From positions 39,377 to 103,376 of the forward strand of contig JAIWNF010000098.1 in NCBI GenBank assembly GCA_025093555.1: a stretch of 64,000 bases of DNA, read 5' to 3'. Shown piece after piece: positions 59,239-64,000 of this stretch; positions within the stretch are counted from its first letter, which is position 1, and the number at the start of each line of letters is the position of its first letter. The position numbers were made by a program, and so were the translations under genes. The notes beneath the pieces are model-generated. The model was not told the origin of the DNA, searched no databases, and saw only the letters and a list, made by a program, of their open reading frames with translations. This stretch comes from Circinella umbellata (Eukaryota; Mucoromycota; Mucoromycetes; Mucorales; Lichtheimiaceae).

Positions 59239-60830
59239 GGGTTTTTTTTTTTTGGCTAAATACTTCAATACACAAAACTCACTGCCAAAAAAAAATTGTC
59301 GGAGTCACCACGGGTCACAGCCAAATACATGTGTTTTTTGTGTTTCTTATTAAATGGAGCAATAAATACACCGCGTATTTAGTGTTCAGGTCACAAATCA
59401 TAGTGCTTTTAAATGTTTAAATCCCCAGGTCAATTTAATCACAAAATACGGGTCACAGCCAAAATACAAGTGTATTTTGTGATTCTTTTAAAGTAGTATC
59501 TCTCTTTCCTGTCTTTTCCACTTTACAGCCTATACTCTTTTTCTCCAATTACAACTAGTGTGTAATCTTTCATCTAACGCAATCTTGGATGTTTGGTGGC
59601 ACAACAATTAAAACCCGCGATAATTTAATTATCAAGGACCTTCCTTATCGACTAAACGGCTCCGGTTCATAAATTTGTACAAGAAAAAAAAGATCAGTTA
59701 TCTGTTATCCTCGTTGGTACTTTTAACTGTCCGCTGTAAAAAATAAAAATAAAAAAGTCCATGGTTTCGTTCTCGGCCATCCCTATTTTTTTTATAATTG
59801 TAACATTGATATTTATTTATTATGCATGAAAGAAAAGATCGTATAACTGTTATCGTTTAAAAGACGAAAATACATCACGGTTCTGTTCTATTTTTTTTAC
59901 TCAGGAAAAAAAAACTATTATCTGAGAACAAATCCCAGAGAATTACAGGTTTTGTGATTGCTTAATGTGCCGTCTTGCCTGGATAATCATAGCAAAACGG
60001 TGCGTTTCGGTATTACTATTTTTTTTCTCTGTAACATTCAGCGCGTTAGTTTCGAAGCGTGCATAAAAAGAATACTATTCATCAAATATTATAGTTGATG
60101 AATTTGGACATTCTCCAAAAGAAGTAATCTTTGAGTTACTGTTATGCCATTGTCATGAGGGACAAGCGTTTATGCAAGTACCACAAAACTCTATTTACTC
60201 ATCTCCATATAGTACAATTTACCACAGTAACGAATCGAGACATCGGTGGTATTTTTTTTTTTTTAAAAAATGGTTTCCCTAAAATGGATTTGTACAACTG
60301 GGACTTTGGAAAGTGTTATACTACTCTGAGTATTTGTGATTGCATGGTTTTTTTCACTGAATTATTTATGAAAGTCCTAGTGATACACACTTCTCCCACT
60401 CTTATTGTGGAGCTATACAAGACGGGGTCTCCACTATTTAGACGACCTCGTGGTCTTGTGACCTCGGACCTCGACAATGCGTGGAAGAAAGCTCAGCTAT
60501 TAAATAAGCGACAAAAAAGAAACCCAGCTGCTAGTTCCAACTATTACTACTTTATATACGAAAACCAAATTGCCTTCAAAAAGCAGTTATAAAAACCCTT
60601 TTATTATATTGATAACATATAGGAATTCGTATTATAAAGGACAAAAAAGGGTGTTAAATCAAACAGTGTGAGGAGTCTCCCCTGAAGATGAGAGAAAAGA
60701 AAAATTGCAGAAGCACAACAATGATGACATAATAAAAATCAGAAATTCATATTTAATCAGACCCTCATAAAAAATTGCTGTTACTATTTTATTTATTTAT
60801 TTCATTACCATACTATTTTTCTTCTCAAAG
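59239..60830. other. Intergenic region with repeated CGGGTCACAGCCAAA motif
   Basis: Contains two copies of a CGGGTCACAGCCAAA(A)TACA unit, at about 59318-59338 and 59449-59469. The second lies in the loop of a 13-bp perfect hairpin, AATCACAAAATAC / GTATTTTGTGATT (about 59437-59484). The 153-codon frame at 60131-60592 is not recognised and has AT-driven composition. Confidence 0.5.
59437..59484. repeat. Hairpin with internal CGGGTCACAGCC unit
   Basis: Thirteen-base perfect inverted repeat around a 22-base loop. A related half (CACGGGTCACAGCCAAATACATGTG) lies about 130 bp upstream. It could be a degraded MITE end. Confidence 0.7.
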
Positions 60831-62673
60831 ATGTCTATGAACAACACCATTAACTTGCTTGATGTGGATAATGACCACCTTATTGAGGTCTTTCAAAAGG
60901 CTTTAGTAATTCTTTCCAAGGATTACGGAGAAAGAACTGCTGACGAAGATGAATGGGTCGAAAAGGAGCCAAACCTTTTCCGAATGTTTGAAGGCGATTC
61001 CGAGGGTAGTGTCGAACAGCTCAACACTCTCAAATCAGAGATCAATCGTCTCAAAAGTTTGACACAGTTTACTACTGTATCGACTGGAAGAAACAACCCA
61101 AGACTCATTAGCGACTTGAGTGATTCCATGGATCCCGATTCGGCGATGAGTATTGAGCTTGCTGCCTTGGAAAGCCGACTTGTCGAGGAATTGAGGGTTG
61201 GTCGCGCCCGGATAGCGGAGAAGTATGGTAGACAAGTAGAATCGTTAGAGCCGATTAAGCTGCCATCTCTTCGTAAGAACACCGGATTGCGCACTGGATA
61301 TGGCGCATATCTTTCTGAGCAGTTCACTGATCAAGGTAGTTTTTTTTATATAGTAGTATAGTAGTAGAAGTGTGACCAGTTGTTGGTATGGACTAAGCAT
61401 ATTTGGATACCAGTATCAGTTTATGAGGAAAGAAGAATAAAGCAGAGGATGAGACGTTTGGGTCTCGGTATTCAAATAGATAGAAACAATATATTTCTAC
61501 TGTACATTATTATTTTTGGAAGAGAAAAAAATCGGGAAGGAACGGATAGAATGAAAAGAGAGAATGGAATAATTTACATTGGTATTAAAAAATGCTTGTT
61601 ATATTGGTTTTAGACCGGGAGAATCTCAAGAGAGATTCTAAGCAAATGGGTAACATCATTGCTCGCAAGGCTACGGCTTGGAATGCTCTCACGGTGGAGG
61701 AGAAAGAGGTCTTCAAGTCAAAGGCCAAGGCCTTTAACGAGAAGGAAGGTAAAATTCGACCATTCTCTCTTGAAACAAAGGCTAAGAGATTCAATTTGTT
61801 ATCAAATTGTCTCTCTGATACCTTGAATATGCTTCGAGAAGAATGTGGTGTGGAAAGCATCTGCTTTGTTGCACCAAGTAACACCCAAACCTCTTTGAAT
61901 CCACCTCAAAGCGGATTTGGCACAGGTAATCCATCATACAGTTGTATAAAAGCAAATGTATCACTGAGCGGATGTGGATTATTCGTGCTAATCATCATGC
62001 ATTAATTTTCATCTATATTTTTTTAGACTGTGGTCATCGATTCTTCAAAATGATGAAGAAAGGCGAGGTAGAATTTACCCCGATCTCCTTCCAACGAGAG
62101 TTCCGTTTTCGGATGCTTCAATTTAACGTAGAAGATCGTCTCGGTAAGTTTGAAAGCGTTTAATTCATATAATTTGTGTATGTGACTATTACAAATATAC
62201 GCGTTAACATCATAAGTTTATTAAATACAGCCTCTGCCTCTGCCTCTACCACCATGCCTGCTCCCTCTACCATCATGCCTGCTCCCTCTACCACCATGCC
62301 TGCTCCCTCAAATGAGATCCAGACAACCAAGACCCGTCTCCGAGCAACGAAGCAACATGCCTATAACACATGGTTAAAAGATACAATCTTTGATAAATAT
62401 AGTAAGTATTAAAAAAGTGATTTTTTATGTAATTATGCTAATAAATTATTTATAGAAAAAGCTGTCAAGGATGTATATAACCATGATATTGTAGGTGAAA
62501 AAATGCAGTGGAAAGATGAGAAGATGTACAAGGAAATTGTATTACAAGGTTGGCCGGAAGGCGTCAAGCGTGAAAGACCCTGCAATTTGAACAGTGCACA
62601 AAAGCGAAAGCTTGAAGAAAGTTTAGGTAACATTCGCTTTGTTATGTCACCTAACAAGGCGCAAAAGCAATAA
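60831..62673 (+). CDS. HMG-box-like protein
   Basis: Exons 60831-61335, 61614-61925, 62027-62143, 62231-62401 and 62456-62673 give 440 aa. The N-terminal 130 residues are acidic and helical without a recognised domain. Residues about 155-225 look like an HMG box: GYGAYLSEQFTDQDRENLKR with AWNALTVEEKEVFKSKAKAF, the pattern W-x-x-L-x-x-E-E-K. A central segment (CGHRFFKMMKKGEVEFTPIS) follows, then three heptads (T)TMPAPS/TIMPAPS near residues 314-335. The Lys-rich C-terminal part has a second possible HMG-like stretch (ATKQHAYNTWLKDTIFDKY). HMG-box proteins bind or bend DNA in the nucleus. This is not flanked by the genes typical of the mucoralean sex locus, so no mating role is suggested. All exon phases agree. 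Confidence 0.72.
62231..62315. repeat. Coding tandem repeat (MPAPS heptads)
   Basis: Three 21-bp units encoding TTMPAPS-type heptads, preceded by a CTCTGC repeat encoding Ser-Ala. In-frame, so copy changes would alter linker length only. Confidence 0.85.
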
Positions 62674-63925
62674 GTCAGAGCCGCTTTCTTCAAAAAAAAA
62701 TAATAATGAATAAAAAAGATAATATATACATTCAAGCATAGACGAATAGATAACCACTCGTTCTCTTTTCGGATATTTACCTAGAAACCCATCTAATACT
62801 AATAGCTGACCCCAAATGCAAAATACATCCTTGGTAAGTTGTCTTATGTGCTGTAGAGTAACAAAGTAGATATCTGCATACTGGTACTTTTATTTGTATA
62901 TTACCCATTACCAATGGGGTTTAGAATGTCTTGCTCATCAAACATTTATTTCGATTTTTTTGTATGAGAGGTAAAATCGAAGGTTACATTATAGAAGCTT
63001 TGTTCGGATTATAAATATGTAACAATTGTTTTTTTTTATTTTTTGGCTTAATGTGATATGGACTGAAGTATTGGAATAAATGAAAAGAGAAAAAAGACGA
63101 AATAAAAGAAAGCTGGAAATTGTGATAAATTAAAATATTTAGTATAAAGTCTACCCTTTTCTAGTTCGATGACTCAGGGTTGATTATATATGTCTACTCA
63201 TAGTGCTTGGATTAACCAAGGATTATATTATTTGTATATTACTAGTCTGATAATAAGTATAAAGTATAACATGGTCCCGTTTGTAGGCGATTTTATGATA
63301 TGTTACTTTATATATTGGCAAGTACTTCATATCGCCAATGGTTGATAATAATCATAATGATGACTAGTGTTATTGTTACTTGATACATTAGCCTTAATAT
63401 ATGTATATAAAAACTAGAGTCCAAATATATAGAAAATGAACAATACTGTTGGTTCGTGTGTGTGTTATGTGTGTATATATAAACTAACTCGAAGCTCTTT
63501 CTCATAATTTATCTAAATGTTTAAAATTATTAACAACGAGAGTGAATAGGATCTGTGCTTATTATACCTTTTCATCACATTAGTTACTACATCATCATCG
63601 AAACTACGTAATACTTATTTAAAAAGTCAATCATATATCCACACAACATCAGTAGTACAGGCTATGCATTAACAAAGTAATAAGTATGTGCTGTTTTTTT
63701 TGCTCCGCATAAGAGCAACTAAGGCATGAAGAGGAATGGAGTTTCTAGATTTAAATCTCGATTGGTGAGCCACAGCTTTTGTTTATTTGACCAAGCAAAT
63801 TCTTCTTTCTGTCACATTTATTCTTTCTTTTATTCTGAACAACTACCATAATCCACTATACAAAATGCACAATGTAGAATAATGGCTAATATACTTTAAA
63901 CGCTGCTTATAAATCTTCGAATCAG
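62674..63925. other. Intergenic region
   Basis: AT-rich, no gene recognised. It probably holds the 3' flanks of two converging genes: the HMG-box-like gene and the partial reverse-strand gene at the right edge. Confidence 0.5.
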
Positions 63926-64000
63926 CTATTGGAAGCTATTTTTCGGATAAGAAGATCGGTCATATTCCGTATAATCATTTAATGATCCACCATTTCCATT
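63926..64000 (-). CDS. Possible C-terminus of a reverse-strand protein (partial)
   Basis: From the right edge the reverse strand reads NGNGGSLNDYTEYDRSSYPK and then NSFQ before a TAG at 63928-63926. Composition (Gly, Asp, Ser, Tyr, Pro) is unlike translated AT-rich spacer, and resembles low-complexity fungal protein tails. With only 24 residues the call is tentative. Confidence 0.4.
   Translation of the reverse strand, partial: NGNGGSLNDYTEYDRSSYPKNSFQ

Noticed and set aside
60131..60592. 153-codon open frame upstream of the HMG-box-like gene
   Set aside because: No domain or motif, Phe/Tyr/Leu-rich composition typical of translated AT-rich spacer, and no splice context.
60831..62673. Mucoralean sex-locus HMG gene
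   Set aside because: Neighbours are not the triose-phosphate transporter and RNA helicase expected at that locus, and the protein is longer with a different architecture.

Overview
The window is AT-rich nuclear DNA with many short GT-AG introns. It carries Zn2Cys6 transcription factors, a fungal-type Vps3/TGFBRAP1, an arrestin-fold protein and an IBA57-like protein. This points to a fungus; the base composition, very large AT-rich intergenic tracts and transposon types fit an early-diverging lineage such as Mucoromycota (inference, not proven from one window).

Layout. 1-367: 5' end of a low-complexity protein (minus). 368-8409: about 8 kb of AT-rich, gene-poor DNA. 8410-13201: a tiny ORF (minus), an arrestin-like gene (plus) and an IBA57-like gene (minus). 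13264-16936: a MULE DNA transposon whose transposase is fused to an OTU-type cysteine protease and carries one frameshift. 16998-41350: a 24.35-kb giant inverted-repeat element. 41351-44298: intergenic DNA with MITEs. 44299-51191: three tandem paralogous Zn2Cys6 regulators, the first a pseudogene. 51993-56815: Vps3/TGFBRAP1 (CORVET). 57778-59237: an internally deleted Tc1/mariner-like element. 60831-62673: an HMG-box-like gene. 63926-64000: the possible 3' end of another gene (minus).

The centrepiece is the palindrome. Two arms of about 7.77 kb point outward around a 7.2-kb unique core. Each arm encodes a 19-exon Fanzor (eukaryotic TnpB homologue, RuvC I-II-III plus zinc finger), whose 3' end lies against the outer boundary, and an E2 ubiquitin-conjugating enzyme with a tail of 4-5 tandem SUMO-interacting-like motifs. 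The core encodes a 25-exon, 656-aa protein that aligns by eye to the C-terminal helicase cassette and Sec63 region of Brr2/Ski2-like helicases but has lost its ATPase motifs, and an intronless Q-rich protein of unknown function. The right arm is intact at the protein level. The left arm has one single-base deletion in Fanzor and two in E2. The right arm alone carries a later 1.53-kb MITE insertion (8-bp TSD) and one extra SIM repeat. The combination of RNA-guided nuclease, SUMO/ubiquitin-linked E2 and spliceosomal-helicase-like pseudoenzyme on one element is not something I recognise as described.
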